Assembly (NCBI RefSeq): GCF_004402215.1
Contig: NZ_SOEZ01000038.1
Span: forward strand, 1-64,000
Direction: 5' to 3'
Origin: Cryobacterium tagatosivorans
Lineage (GTDB): Bacteria; Actinomycetota; Actinomycetes; Actinomycetales; Microbacteriaceae
Length of the DNA: 64,000 nucleotides
Positions 24,767 to 33,931 of this stretch are shown piece by piece; position 1 is the stretch's first letter, and each line of letters begins with the position of its first letter. The translations under genes were made by a program, and so were the position numbers. Below the pieces are notes generated by a model. The model saw nothing but the letters and a program-made list of their open reading frames with translations, searched no databases and was not told the DNA's origin.

Positions 24767-25993
24767 ATGACCCTTTTCATTCTGCTTGCGCTCGTCTCCG
24801 CCGTCGTGACTTTTGGGCTCTCAATCGTTGTTCTCAAGCTGAGCCACCGCTATCGCCTGTATCCGAAGATCCGCTCACGGGACGTGCACAGCACCCCCAC
24901 CCCGCGCCTCGGCGGAATCGCGATGTTCATCGGCATCCTCGTGGCCTTTGGCGTTGCCTACCTCGTCGCGTCGCAGTTCGCGCCGCTGCGGATCATCTTC
25001 GCTGAACCGGAGAGGATCCTCGCGATCCTGGGCGCCGCGCTGCTGATCGTGTTGCTCGGCGTGACGGACGACATCTGGGACCTTGACTGGATGACGAAAC
25101 TCGCCGGCCAGTTCATCGCCGCTGGCCTCGTCGCCTGGCAGGGCGTGCAGATCTACTCGCTTCCGATCGGCGGCCTCATCATCTTCTCAGGGTGGATCTC
25201 GGTCGGGCTCACTGTAATCACCATCGTGATCGTCATGAACATGATCAACTTCATCGACGGCCTCGACGGCCTCGTCGCCGGCGTCGCCCTCATCGCAAAT
25301 GGCGTGTTCTTCCTCTACAGCTACCTTCTGGTCCGGGACACCTCGCCCACCAACTACTTCAACCTCGCCTCGCTCATCGCGGCGATCCTCGTCGGAGCCT
25401 GCCTGGGCTTCCTGCCGCTCAACTGGCACCCCGCGAAACTATTCATGGGCGACGCCGGAGCGCTACTCGTCGGCCTGCTGATGGCGACATCTGCCATCGC
25501 CGTCACCGGTCAGATCGACCCGGCCGCCATCACGAACTCCACGCTGTTCCCCGCATTCATCCCGATCGTCCTGCCGGTCGCGATCCTGATCATTCCCCTG
25601 CTGGATTTCGGGCTGGCGGTGTTCCGCCGAGTGCGCGCCGGCAAGTCGCCGTTCAGTGCCGACCGGAAGCACCTGCACCACCGGCTCTTGGACATGGGGC
25701 ACTCGCACCTGCACGCCGTGCTCATCTTCTACGGCTGGACCGCAGCAGCCTCCGTCGGGTGCCTGCTGTACTACGTGCTGCCCGTCTACTTCGGGCTGCC
25801 TACCTGGTACGCCACGGTCTTCCTGGTGGTCGCGCTGCTCGCCTGCACCATCGTCACCCTCGCCCCGCTCAGCCGGCGAAAGGCGGTCGAGGCAGCCAGC
25901 CAGCTCGCGCACGCCGAGCCGGGACGCCTCCAAGAATTCGCCCAACTCGACCCCCTCGATGCGGCCTCAGAAAATGCCGAGGGAACCGCATAA
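24767..25993 (+). CDS. Undecaprenyl-phosphate sugar-1-phosphate transferase (WecA/TagO-like)
   Basis: A 408-residue polytopic enzyme that moves a HexNAc-1-phosphate from its UDP donor to undecaprenyl phosphate at the inner membrane face, starting cell-wall polymer synthesis. Motifs: TPRLGG (45-50), TDDIWDLDW (100-108, Mg-binding Asp pair), NFIDGLDGLVAG (161-172), LFMGDAGALLVG, and HLHHRLLDMGHS for the nucleotide sugar. About ten or eleven helices, with an acidic cytoplasmic tail. In many Microbacteriaceae this gene sits before the atp operon; here unrelated small genes follow, so it is displaced or an extra copy. Confidence 0.9.
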   Translation: MTLFILLALVSAVVTFGLSIVVLKLSHRYRLYPKIRSRDVHSTPTPRLGGIAMFIGILVAFGVAYLVASQFAPLRIIFAEPERILAILGAALLIVLLGVTDDIWDLDWMTKLAGQFIAAGLVAWQGVQIYSLPIGGLIIFSGWISVGLTVITIVIVMNMINFIDGLDGLVAGVALIANGVFFLYSYLLVRDTSPTNYFNLASLIAAILVGACLGFLPLNWHPAKLFMGDAGALLVGLLMATSAIAVTGQIDPAAITNSTLFPAFIPIVLPVAILIIPLLDFGLAVFRRVRAGKSPFSADRKHLHHRLLDMGHSHLHAVLIFYGWTAAASVGCLLYYVLPVYFGLPTWYATVFLVVALLACTIVTLAPLSRRKAVEAASQLAHAEPGRLQEFAQLDPLDAASENAEGTA

Positions 25994-26179
25994 CACTCAC
26001 CAAGCCGACCTCGAACCCGCTGCGGACGACCATGAAGGGAACCCTCAGCGGCACGGTCCAGGTCGCCAGTCTGGTGGCTTCCATCTCCGGACCGAGAAGT
26101 CCTCTCACTCTGGCAGACCCGTTCATGGTGCGTGCGCCCAGGGCTGGTACTAGTGGACGTTAGGAAGCATCATTGTCGA

Positions 26180-26689
26180 ATGGCAGACGATGATGACGTT
26201 GAGCTGGCGCCGATTGAGGCGCAGGGTTTCGCGTACTACAGGTCCTATGGGCCTCCGGTCCCGCTTCCCGATGACGTACTTCGCGCAGCCGCGGGTTCCG
26301 ACGACGTCGCTGTCAGGTCGGAGCTTGGAGCTTACGCCTTCGTGTTGCCCACCGATGCGTTCCTGGCCCTGATCGATGACCCGGACAAGGGGGTGAGGGA
26401 GTCGACAATCATGCATTGGCCAGCGACAACGAGTCAGCTTGAACTCGCGTTGACGCTGCGGCCGGAGTTCGAAGGGCACGCCATCTTGCATGATCACGCA
26501 CCGCTGAGGTTGATGGACCGTCGTCCAGTGGGTGTGACCGATGGCCGCCTCCGACAGCACTACCTTGATCAGCACGGCGCGAGTGAAGCCGAGCGCAGCA
26601 GGTTTTTCTCGTTGTGCAACGAGTGCCCACCTGATGAGCAGCTCACCGTGACCCTCGGAGATTTGTGGGAAATCGCCCACGCGGGGTGA
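26180..26689 (+). CDS. Hypothetical protein, 169 residues
   Basis: A soluble acidic protein starting MADDDDVELAPIEAQGFAYY. It has a long helix-rich middle (AFLALIDDPDKGVRESTIMHW) and ends in TVTLGDLWEIAHAG with one Cys pair in LCNECPP. No domain recognised. The ATG at 26180 is preferred over an upstream in-frame ATG at 26132 that would overlap unrelated sequence. Confidence 0.65.
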   Translation: MADDDDVELAPIEAQGFAYYRSYGPPVPLPDDVLRAAAGSDDVAVRSELGAYAFVLPTDAFLALIDDPDKGVRESTIMHWPATTSQLELALTLRPEFEGHAILHDHAPLRLMDRRPVGVTDGRLRQHYLDQHGASEAERSRFFSLCNECPPDEQLTVTLGDLWEIAHAG

Positions 26690-26756
26690 TCGGCCGGAGG
26701 TGGCCGTCGAGATCCACGCTCGCACGTCCGTAACACGCGTGCCAGAGGCCGAACCG

Positions 26757-26978
26757 TCAGAGGACGACGCTCGCAGTGATGAGCGCTGCGGTGACGCCCG
26801 CCACTACGACCAACAGGAGAACGGCGCGATTGATTCTCTTGCGGCTGACCGTTCCTTTCCGAAACGCTGATCGTGAAACTCTGTCCAACCCTGGAAGCAG
26901 AGCCTGAAAGGGTGGGTCCTGCGGTGCCGGGCGGACGGGCTCTTCGGTCGGACGGCCATCATTATCGATTTGCGCCAT
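26757..26978 (-). CDS. Small tail-anchored membrane protein
   Basis: A 73-residue protein with a soluble N-terminal half rich in Pro and Glu, a basic stretch SRKRINR and one C-terminal transmembrane helix (AVLLLVVVAGVTAALITASV). No family recognised. Confidence 0.6.
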   Translation of the reverse strand: MAQIDNDGRPTEEPVRPAPQDPPFQALLPGLDRVSRSAFRKGTVSRKRINRAVLLLVVVAGVTAALITASVVL

Positions 26979-27241
26979 GGCCCGATCGTACCCACGGCGA
27001 CCGCGTGCGGGCCGCTGGGGAGACCACTCATTGCCATTCCCGAGGATTGGCGCGACTTACTCACCGCCCAGGCTGCGATATTCGAGAGCATCGCGAATCA
27101 CCCTTATAACGACGTATGAGCAATATTCCCGAGCGTGGTCCACCGCAAGGGACCCCTTCGCGTTCGAGCGCGGCCCGAAAGCCGGACGCTGAACGGACGC
27201 GCCGCTCGGGTAGGGAGCGGGATTCCTGTCCAGATCAGCTC

Positions 27242-27736
27242 TCACCGTCTTGGAAAGGCGGCGAGTTCCGTTCGCCAGGTCGCAGCGGCGGTGGCAGCAT
27301 CTGCGAGAGTGATCTCCGCTTCGACCCAGAAGGCGTACTCCGCAATGTGATCGACATTCGGCCCACGTCGATCGGGAGGCAATGCCTCCGCTGAGAGATG
27401 AACTCGAATGACGGCTGTGTCATCGCCGTAGTTGTGGACGCTGAAGGCAAGGTTCGGCTCGGTGAAAGCAAGGGACGGGTCAATGTCACCGCTCTCGCCC
27501 ACTTCGGTGGGCTCCTCAAGCCGAGCCGCAACCCGCTCAAGCCAATCGGCGATCTCAATCGCATCGTCGACGAGCAAGGAGGGGTCTCGGAAAGACCATT
27601 CCTCTTCTCCGGAGACAACCTCACCGGCAATGATGAGCCAGTTGTCCTCCCAATCATCGCCAACCACCGATTCGAACTCGTAGCCCGCCGGATGAAGAAC
27701 GACCCGCGCTGGTCCCGAAAGGTCCTTGAGTTCCAT
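27242..27736 (-). CDS. WapI/immunity-like hypothetical protein
   Basis: A 164-residue acidic cytosolic protein. The order of motifs (GYEFESVVGDDWEDNWLIIAG, then EEEWSFRDPSLLVDDAIEIADWLERV, both quoted only in part) is reminiscent of WapI-type contact-inhibition immunity proteins. The second half is beta-rich (LAFSVHNYGDD, VIRVHLSAE). The ATG at 27736 gives this compact domain; the longer frame to 27895 overlaps the divergent gene at 27868. The immunity assignment is tentative. Confidence 0.6.
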   Translation of the reverse strand: MELKDLSGPARVVLHPAGYEFESVVGDDWEDNWLIIAGEVVSGEEEWSFRDPSLLVDDAIEIADWLERVAARLEEPTEVGESGDIDPSLAFTEPNLAFSVHNYGDDTAVIRVHLSAEALPPDRRGPNVDHIAEYAFWVEAEITLADAATAAATWRTELAAFPRR

Positions 27737-27867
27737 GGCAAGATCATCCCATCGCGCTCGGTTTCCGTCCGTCGGATCCGCTCCTAATTCTCGCGTCTCG
27801 CCCAGCAAGCAGCACAGCGACCGAGTCAACGGGGTCCCAGTGCCATGACGAAGAAGCAGGATCAACG

Positions 27868-28293
27868 GTGATAGACGAAAATCACCTTGGAGCAAGGCTT
27901 GTCCACGCGGTAGGGGATGAGATCAAAGCGCGATATGGCGACCGCGTCGCGATCGACTACCCGACGGTGGATCAGCCGTTTTCCATGGTCACGTTCACGC
28001 CGCGCCGTGCGGGGGCTGTCTACGTGAGTCTGGACGGCCACGCCGACTGGAGTTTCCAAGTCGATGTCGACGAGGTATCCATGTTGGAAGACCAATTCTT
28101 CAACCCGCCCGAATCCGAGCACATCGCGCGAATCGTCTCCATCGTCGACGCATTCGCAAGGCACGGACTGGTGAAGGTTCGAAAGCATCGTTTCTGGGGC
28201 CCGTTCTCGCCGACCGCATACGACTCCAGGAATGATCTGCAAGACCTCTTGGCCAAGCCGTCGTCAAAGATTGTGAAGGAGTGGCTGCCTTGA
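27868..28293 (+). CDS. Hypothetical protein, 141 residues
   Basis: A soluble alpha/beta protein (ARLVHAVGDEIKARYGDRVA, AVYVSLDGHADWSFQVDVDE, HIARIVSIVDAFARHGLVKV). No motif identifies it. Size, acidity and divergent pairing with the WapI-like gene recall small polymorphic-toxin immunity proteins, but no toxin gene is present nearby. Confidence 0.6.
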   Translation: MIDENHLGARLVHAVGDEIKARYGDRVAIDYPTVDQPFSMVTFTPRRAGAVYVSLDGHADWSFQVDVDEVSMLEDQFFNPPESEHIARIVSIVDAFARHGLVKVRKHRFWGPFSPTAYDSRNDLQDLLAKPSSKIVKEWLP

Positions 28294-28471
28294 TAGTCGC
28301 CGCGACTCGGCACGCGGCTCGATCAGCGATCAACCGCTAACCGGTGGCGCTGGGACTTCTCAACGAAGGGTGACAGATGACACTGCCGTGCGCCTGTCCG
28401 TAAGCGGGACCACCCCTCACGCCCCCCTACTGGTCTCGCTCGCGAGCGAGGCGCATGTCTCGGCTTCGTAC

Positions 28472-29905
28472 TCAGCCAGCTATTCGCTTGGCTACTTCGT
28501 AGCCGTCACGAGAGAAAATGGTCTGAAAGGGCACTCCTGGGTGCTTTTGTGCAGCGACCTCCCCGACTGAATGCCACTCTTTGGGCAGGCCTCCGGATTG
28601 CAAGTCGATCACAATGAATTCCGGGGTGGGGTTCTCATTGCCGATCCAGTAAACCGTTGCTCGATCAACGAGGTATCCCATCAAGCCGACGTCGGATTCC
28701 ACCAGCGAGGACTCAGGGACAATCTTGACTGCAGCTCTGGCGGCCTCACTGCGCGGGCTTGATTCTCGATCCGGGCTGAAGAGGTTGGCGAGCGGAAGCT
28801 GGGGCCACAAGGCTATCGCGGCGATCATGACTGCTGCCGGCGCAATTCGTCCGTATGCCCGTACCCATCGAGCCTGGCTTCTCCGACAGCCCCCGATCGC
28901 ATCCAGCGCGGCGCAGAACAGGATTGGCATGAGCACTGCGCTGTAATGCCAGGTATGGCCCCAGTATCCCGGATTATCGGACAGGAATCGCCACGCAAGC
29001 GTGGGCAGAAGCACCAGGGCCAGAGGCGACCGGAGGGCAACGGTGCCGGACGCCACGATAAGGAGAGCGAGTGTCAGGGCCTTCTCGGGTTGAAGGAAGG
29101 CGGCCAGAAACGCAAACAGGTCAATGCTCTCGGTGTAAGCCCAATGGCCATCTGGGTTGAGGGCGGGCAGGACGATCAGACTTGCGATACCGAACCATGC
29201 AATTCCCCAAGCCGCGAGCCAAATTCCTAAGGGCTTGCGGCTGCGGTAGGCAAGCACGATCCCGAGCGCGGCAACTGTGAAGCCCAAATCTTCCTTCACA
29301 AACACAAGAGGCATGGCCCACAGCATGCAGGCGATCCACCGCCGGCCCAGAAAGGCTGTCAGCGAGAATGCCAAAAGAGGCACCGCAAAGGCGATTTCGT
29401 GAAACTGAGCCTCGACTGCACCCTGCAAGCCCCAGCTAAATGCAAAGGCCAGTCCAAACAGCAGTGCCGCAGGCCGGCCAAGCATCCGACCTGCCGAGTA
29501 AGTGATGGCCGCAGTAGCCATTCCAAACAGCACATTTTGGACGACCAACAGGGTGAAGGCGCTTGGGAAAGCTGCATAGATAGGTCCCAGAACAACAAGC
29601 AGCGGATGAAAGTGATCCCCGAGAAGGTTGAAGTCGCCACCCTTGATAGTGACGATTGGTGCATGAAATGACGCGTACTGCTTCGCGAGTTGCGTGAAGA
29701 TTCCCAAGTCCCACGATCGCACCTCATAGGCGTCCCACTGAAACCACGAAAACAGGGTGTAGACCGTGGCCGTGAACAGCCCGAGCAGTGCCGCTGGTCC
29801 GACACCTCGAGTCAGCGCCCGCGACCCTGCGAAGGCGCCCTCGATCTTTTCAACGCTCGAAGCGCCGACATCGGGCGGGACGAGTCCAGACGATTGGATC
29901 GCCAT
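28472..29905 (-). CDS. DUF2079-family polytopic membrane protein
   Basis: A 477-residue membrane protein with about ten helices. It shows the DUF2079 signatures: DLGIFTQLAKQYASF after the first helix, GDFNLLGDHFHPLLVVLGP in an external loop, and EAQFHEIAFAVPL. The soluble C-terminus (PESSLVESDVGLMGYL through IFSRDGYEVAKRIAG) is also typical. The family is related to membrane glycosyltransferases, but the reaction is not established. Monocistronic. Confidence 0.88.
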   Translation of the reverse strand: MAIQSSGLVPPDVGASSVEKIEGAFAGSRALTRGVGPAALLGLFTATVYTLFSWFQWDAYEVRSWDLGIFTQLAKQYASFHAPIVTIKGGDFNLLGDHFHPLLVVLGPIYAAFPSAFTLLVVQNVLFGMATAAITYSAGRMLGRPAALLFGLAFAFSWGLQGAVEAQFHEIAFAVPLLAFSLTAFLGRRWIACMLWAMPLVFVKEDLGFTVAALGIVLAYRSRKPLGIWLAAWGIAWFGIASLIVLPALNPDGHWAYTESIDLFAFLAAFLQPEKALTLALLIVASGTVALRSPLALVLLPTLAWRFLSDNPGYWGHTWHYSAVLMPILFCAALDAIGGCRRSQARWVRAYGRIAPAAVMIAAIALWPQLPLANLFSPDRESSPRSEAARAAVKIVPESSLVESDVGLMGYLVDRATVYWIGNENPTPEFIVIDLQSGGLPKEWHSVGEVAAQKHPGVPFQTIFSRDGYEVAKRIAG

Positions 29906-30137
29906 CGCGCCCCCGATTCGTGCATGGCCTCACGGTTGAACTCGAAAGATACCATCGCGACAGCACGTTCCGGTCAGGTTCGGCCCGCAAGCCGGACCTC
30001 AGCGGGCATCGCGCTCAGTCACTCTCGGGAGTGAATCACCTCGGCTCCGTTGTGCGTGGGAGAAGCGTCCTGGTCTTGCAAGTGCCGGCGGTTCAGATAG
30101 GACACCTGATGACCACCTTGCGCCATAGGGTTTCGGT

Positions 30138-30629
30138 ATGGATGCCAAGGTGATCGTCCGCCCCGCGTCATCGAATGATGTCGAAGCGCTCGCGCAGTTG
30201 CATGTGTCGACCTGGCGGGAAACGTACTCGGAGCTCGTCCCCAAGAGTTTCTTTTCCGAGAAGGTCGTGGACCATCGTCGACGGATGTGGGCGGAGTGGA
30301 TTCAAGACCGCGAATCGGATCGAGTGATTCGTGTGGCGGAGATCAACGGAACCGTCGAGGGGTTCGCCGCCGCAGGTGCAGCGATGTCTGATCCCGCGCC
30401 GCGTGCGCGAGAGCTGTACATGATCTACGTTGCGAAGTCCTGGCATGGTTCCGGCGCAGGACAGTCATTGCTCGATGCCGTGCTCGGCGAGCAATCGGCG
30501 TTCCTCTGGGTCGCCAAGCAGAATCCTCGCGCCCACGCGTTCTATACCCGCAACGGCTTCAAACCAGACGGCGGCGAGCAGGTTGATCCACGAGCGGAGA
30601 AGTTGGTTGAGGTCCGTCTGGTCCGGTAG
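30138..30629 (+). CDS. GNAT-family N-acetyltransferase
   Basis: A 163-residue GNAT enzyme that would move an acetyl group from acetyl-CoA to an amine. The acetyl-CoA loop is VAKSWHGSGAGQSLLD, and motif B is WVAKQNPRAHAFYTRNGFKPDG. The substrate is unknown. A second, more distant member of the same subfamily is at 34749. Confidence 0.88.
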   Translation: MDAKVIVRPASSNDVEALAQLHVSTWRETYSELVPKSFFSEKVVDHRRRMWAEWIQDRESDRVIRVAEINGTVEGFAAAGAAMSDPAPRARELYMIYVAKSWHGSGAGQSLLDAVLGEQSAFLWVAKQNPRAHAFYTRNGFKPDGGEQVDPRAEKLVEVRLVR

Positions 30630-30729
30630 AACGCAACACAGGAGTGTCGACCCCTAGCCATTCACGATGTCCTCACCCACCGCACCTGGTGAGGGCGAGA
30701 CGATTTCACCGCTCAGGACACTACTGAAT

Positions 30730-31359
30730 ATGACCGCGAATACTGAACCAACGGATCTGCTGACGTCAATGCCGGCCCTAGCCGATGCCGTTGACTCCGT
30801 CGTCTCAGATCTCGCAAGTCTCACGGCAGCACAGGGCGGCGATCGCAAGGCCTTTGCCGCGCTGTACAACGCCCACGTTCGGGCGGTGTACTGGTTCGCG
30901 CTCAAAATGGTCGGATCGATCGCCGACGCCGAAGACCTCACCCAGGACACCTTCGTCATCGCCTGGAGCAAGCGACAAGAGATCAGACCGGTCGACCAAT
31001 CCGTCCTGCCGTGGCTCCTCGTGACCGCACGCAACGTCGGCAACAATCGGCTCCGCAGCCGCGTGCGCGAAGATCGGCGCCGCGCCGACAACGATCACTC
31101 AGATTTCACTGACCCGCGAAACCGGTCGGTAGCCGACGAAGTCCAGGGCCGGCTGCTATTGGCGGCGATCGACCAAGCCGTCGGTCAGTTAACCGAGACC
31201 GACCAAACCCTCTACTTCCTCTGCATTGACGAAGGCCTGAGCTACGACCAGGCGGCACACGCGCTGGGCACGTCTCATGGCGCCGTTCGAAACAGGCTCG
31301 CTCGAGTCCGCATCACTCTCCGACGTAAACTCTCCGCACAGAAAGAAGCCCTGTCATGA
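30730..31359 (+). CDS. ECF-type RNA polymerase sigma factor, module 3
   Basis: A 209-residue sigma factor. Region 2 is AFAALYNAHVRAVYWFALKM, then DAEDLTQDTFVIAWSKR and VLPWLLVTARNVGNNRLRS. Region 4 is LTETDQTLYFLCIDEGLSYD, then SHGAVRNRLARVRITLRRK. The ATG at 30730 is chosen over an earlier in-frame ATG (30667) because it begins the conserved length. Its stop overlaps the next start (ATGA). Confidence 0.88.
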   Translation: MTANTEPTDLLTSMPALADAVDSVVSDLASLTAAQGGDRKAFAALYNAHVRAVYWFALKMVGSIADAEDLTQDTFVIAWSKRQEIRPVDQSVLPWLLVTARNVGNNRLRSRVREDRRRADNDHSDFTDPRNRSVADEVQGRLLLAAIDQAVGQLTETDQTLYFLCIDEGLSYDQAAHALGTSHGAVRNRLARVRITLRRKLSAQKEALS

Positions 31360-32447
31360 ACAGATCAATCGGTCCCTCCGATACTCAAATCGACCAGATG
31401 CGGGAAAACGTCTTCGCGAGAATAGGCGAGTCACTGCCGGCACTCGAGCACGCCGCCGGTCGCTCCCGACAGGTACTCGAGGGGCCAACGCCTATCGTGC
31501 TCGACCGCAGGCCAGAAGCAACGCCACATGCAGCGCAGAAGCGGCGCAACGGATCGTTCCTCACTCGCCGGCTCTCCGCCATCTCCCTTGCTGCGGCTGC
31601 GCTGGTCGCCATCCTCGTCATCGGAAATGCGTTCGGGTGGGGACCGAGCGGAGGCGCAACGGCCGAAGCCGCCAGCTTGCTGGAACAAGCAGCCGTTGCA
31701 ACGATCCAAACCTCGGACCCCACGGTCGGACCTGACCAGTTTCTCCAGATCAGCACCCATGCCGTTTTCGCGACCTACGCGGTCGGGCCCAACGACGATC
31801 CAAAGAATCTAGCCAGCCGGTCCGTCTTCCTGACCCCCTCCACGAGCACTCTGTACATGCCGGCCGACAAGTCAGGCGAATGGGTATGGCAGCGCACAGC
31901 CCTGAAGCCCGATACCTTTTTCAGTGAAAAGGCCAAGGTCTATGCCCTCGACCAGTGGAAGCACCTCGGCCCCGACGAGCGCACGGGGACCTTCCGAGCC
32001 CCCGATGGCAATTTCGACGGTTCGCCCTGGTTAGGCGAGGACCTCGCGGCCATGCCATCCGACCCAGGTGCCCTCCTTTCCTACTTCTATGAGACGTCCA
32101 ATGGCGGGTCAAACTCACCCGAAGAAAACGCAATGGTCCGGATTTCCGACGTTCTCCGATCCGGGCTGGCCCCGGCAGAACTGCGCGCAGCGCTCTACAG
32201 GGCGTTTGCGATGATTCCCGGAGTCACCGTCGTCGAACGCTCGGCGACGCTCAACGGCCAGGTTGGCGTGGCCATCGGCCGGCAGGACCCCACGCGTGAC
32301 TTCAGACAAGACATCATCGTCGACCCGGCCACGGGACTCCTGATCGGTGAACGACAGGTCCAGGTCAAGGCCGACGCAAACGTGCCCGCGAACACTGTCA
32401 TCGGTTGGACGTCGGTCACGACCACGGTCGTCGATTCCGCACCGTAA
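31356..32447 (+). CDS. CU044_5270-family membrane protein, sigma-linked, copy 2
   Basis: A 363-residue paralogue of the protein at 21242-22357, with a cytoplasmic N-terminus of about 70 residues, one transmembrane helix (about 73-93, LSAISLAAAALVAILVIGNA) and an external domain. Shared blocks: LYMPADKSGEWVW, LRAALYRAFAMIPGVTV and DIIVDPATGLLIGER. It is translationally coupled to the sigma gene and followed by a strong hairpin. Confidence 0.85.
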   Translation: MNRSIGPSDTQIDQMRENVFARIGESLPALEHAAGRSRQVLEGPTPIVLDRRPEATPHAAQKRRNGSFLTRRLSAISLAAAALVAILVIGNAFGWGPSGGATAEAASLLEQAAVATIQTSDPTVGPDQFLQISTHAVFATYAVGPNDDPKNLASRSVFLTPSTSTLYMPADKSGEWVWQRTALKPDTFFSEKAKVYALDQWKHLGPDERTGTFRAPDGNFDGSPWLGEDLAAMPSDPGALLSYFYETSNGGSNSPEENAMVRISDVLRSGLAPAELRAALYRAFAMIPGVTVVERSATLNGQVGVAIGRQDPTRDFRQDIIVDPATGLLIGERQVQVKADANVPANTVIGWTSVTTTVVDSAP

Positions 32448-32461
32448 CGCTGCCACACAGC

Positions 32462-32508
32462 GACCGGCGTGACGCCCAGGACAGACCTGCCCGGGCGTCA
32501 CGCCGGTC
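32462..32508. terminator. Strong hairpin after sigma module 3
   Basis: Perfect 16-bp inverted repeat GACCGGCGTGACGCCC / GGGCGTCACGCCGGTC with a 15-base loop, 14 bases after the stop codon. No T-tract, as usual in high-GC genomes. Confidence 0.75.
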
Positions 32509-32573
32509 AGCGGCCGTTCCTCTCCATGGTCAAGCTGCTGGATTGGCCGTCGCGCCGGGCCTAGTCTTTCGGA

Positions 32574-32831
32574 ATGGCGACAACGTTGGGCAAAGCTGAG
32601 CCGATACTCGGTTGGGTGATCCTGATCCTGCTCCTGGTTGCGGTCAATTTCCTGCTCTTCGGCTATCGGGTGGGCGAATGCACGGACTACACCGTGGAGT
32701 CGGGTGCGGAGAGCACCTGCACCAGCGGCCCGCTCTTGGGTGTCCTCGGGACAGGGGCGTTCGGGATCCTGAGCCTGTTCGCCTTGGCCTACTTCGTGTA
32801 TCGAATCGCGCGGCGCCGCGTTTCTCACTGA
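32574..32831 (+). CDS. Small membrane protein, two transmembrane helices
   Basis: An 85-residue protein with helices at about 13-31 and 52-74, separated by a loop with two Cys (GECTDYT, STCTSG) that could form a disulfide outside the cell. Basic tail ARRRVSH. No family recognised. Confidence 0.65.
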   Translation: MATTLGKAEPILGWVILILLLVAVNFLLFGYRVGECTDYTVESGAESTCTSGPLLGVLGTGAFGILSLFALAYFVYRIARRRVSH

Positions 32832-32929
32832 TTCTCCTGGCCCATGGCGCGGTGGATCGCCAAGCTTGCGACGGGAACGAGAGCACCCGCAATGCGAACC
32901 CCGCGCGGTCAGACTTGCAGCCCAATCCG

Positions 32930-33931
32930 CTACCAGTTTGTCGAATTCCACACGGTGGCGCCTGGTCGAGCATTCACCTTTGCGTTCTCTGGAGGCGGGC
33001 CTTGGCGCGAGCGACGTATGGCGAGTCGTCCAGCAAGTGCAATTCCCGCCGCAACGATCACAAGACACGTGACCCCCAAGGTGTTCCACGCATCGGATCG
33101 GAACGCTCCGGCATAAGCGATGATCGCCCAAGGAACAAGAGCTCCGAGAACCAGCAGTGCCAGCTCCCGCTGTCTCGCGATTCCGAGAAAGATCGCGGCC
33201 ATCAGCCCGACGAATATCATCAGCACCACGCCATAGCTCCAGGCCATGCCCGACCAAAAGTATCGGTCGTCGACGTAATGCGCTTCCGGCACCCCGTTCA
33301 TTGCGTAGACGATGTAAGCCGCGGCAAGGGTCACAGCCGCAATTACGGCGATGCGACTAGGGCTCGCGGGGGTGCCAGCGAGCACGCAGAAGGCCAGCAG
33401 CAAGAAGAACCCGAGAGTGGTGGTGGCGGGGCCGGGCCAGGTGTCACCCTGCAAGTGATTAACCAGTCGCAGTGTCATCGGGACAATTGCCGCCGCGATC
33501 ATCGTGTATTGCAGAGCACGATTCCACGCCAGTAAACCGAAAACGAGGCCGACTACCCAGATCCCGTAGAGGAGGACGCCGGGGTTCGCAAACGGTCCGA
33601 AGGTCGGGAACGCGTCAGCGATATCGATACTGAGGTCTGCCCACGGAGACCAGGTGTGAACGATGAGGAAGACCACGGCAAGAACCGCACCGCTCCCAAG
33701 CGCCACGGTGGAGATCCTGTCTCGTGCCCTCGCAGGGACGACGCGGCCGACTCTCGTGGCGATACCTGTCGCAACGAGATTGAGGAGCTCTGGGAGTCGC
33801 GTCGTTGTTCGGTCTTCTCCATCGGCCACGGCCAGGAGTGTTGAGATCACAACATCGCCTTGTTCCTCGCGCCACTTGCGAGGGTACCACCGCAACGCAC
33901 GCCGGTAGCGCTGCTCCATCGCGTCGGTCAT
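32930..33931 (-). CDS. Polytopic membrane protein under PadR control
   Basis: A 333-residue protein. The cytoplasmic N-terminus YRRALRWYPRKWREEQGDVV is typical of actinobacterial membrane proteins encoded next to PadR regulators. About eight helices follow, with a short hydrophilic C-terminus. It overlaps the PadR gene by four bases (ATGA). The function is unknown; such pairs often concern membrane stress or transport. Confidence 0.8.
   Translation of the reverse strand: MTDAMEQRYRRALRWYPRKWREEQGDVVISTLLAVADGEDRTTTRLPELLNLVATGIATRVGRVVPARARDRISTVALGSGAVLAVVFLIVHTWSPWADLSIDIADAFPTFGPFANPGVLLYGIWVVGLVFGLLAWNRALQYTMIAAAIVPMTLRLVNHLQGDTWPGPATTTLGFFLLLAFCVLAGTPASPSRIAVIAAVTLAAAYIVYAMNGVPEAHYVDDRYFWSGMAWSYGVVLMIFVGLMAAIFLGIARQRELALLVLGALVPWAIIAYAGAFRSDAWNTLGVTCLVIVAAGIALAGRLAIRRSRQGPPPENAKVNARPGATVWNSTNW

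Noticed and set aside
28370-28570. 66-codon plus-strand frame overlapping the end of the DUF2079 gene
   Set aside because: Overlaps a well-supported gene on the other strand; Ser/Ala-rich and without any start signals.
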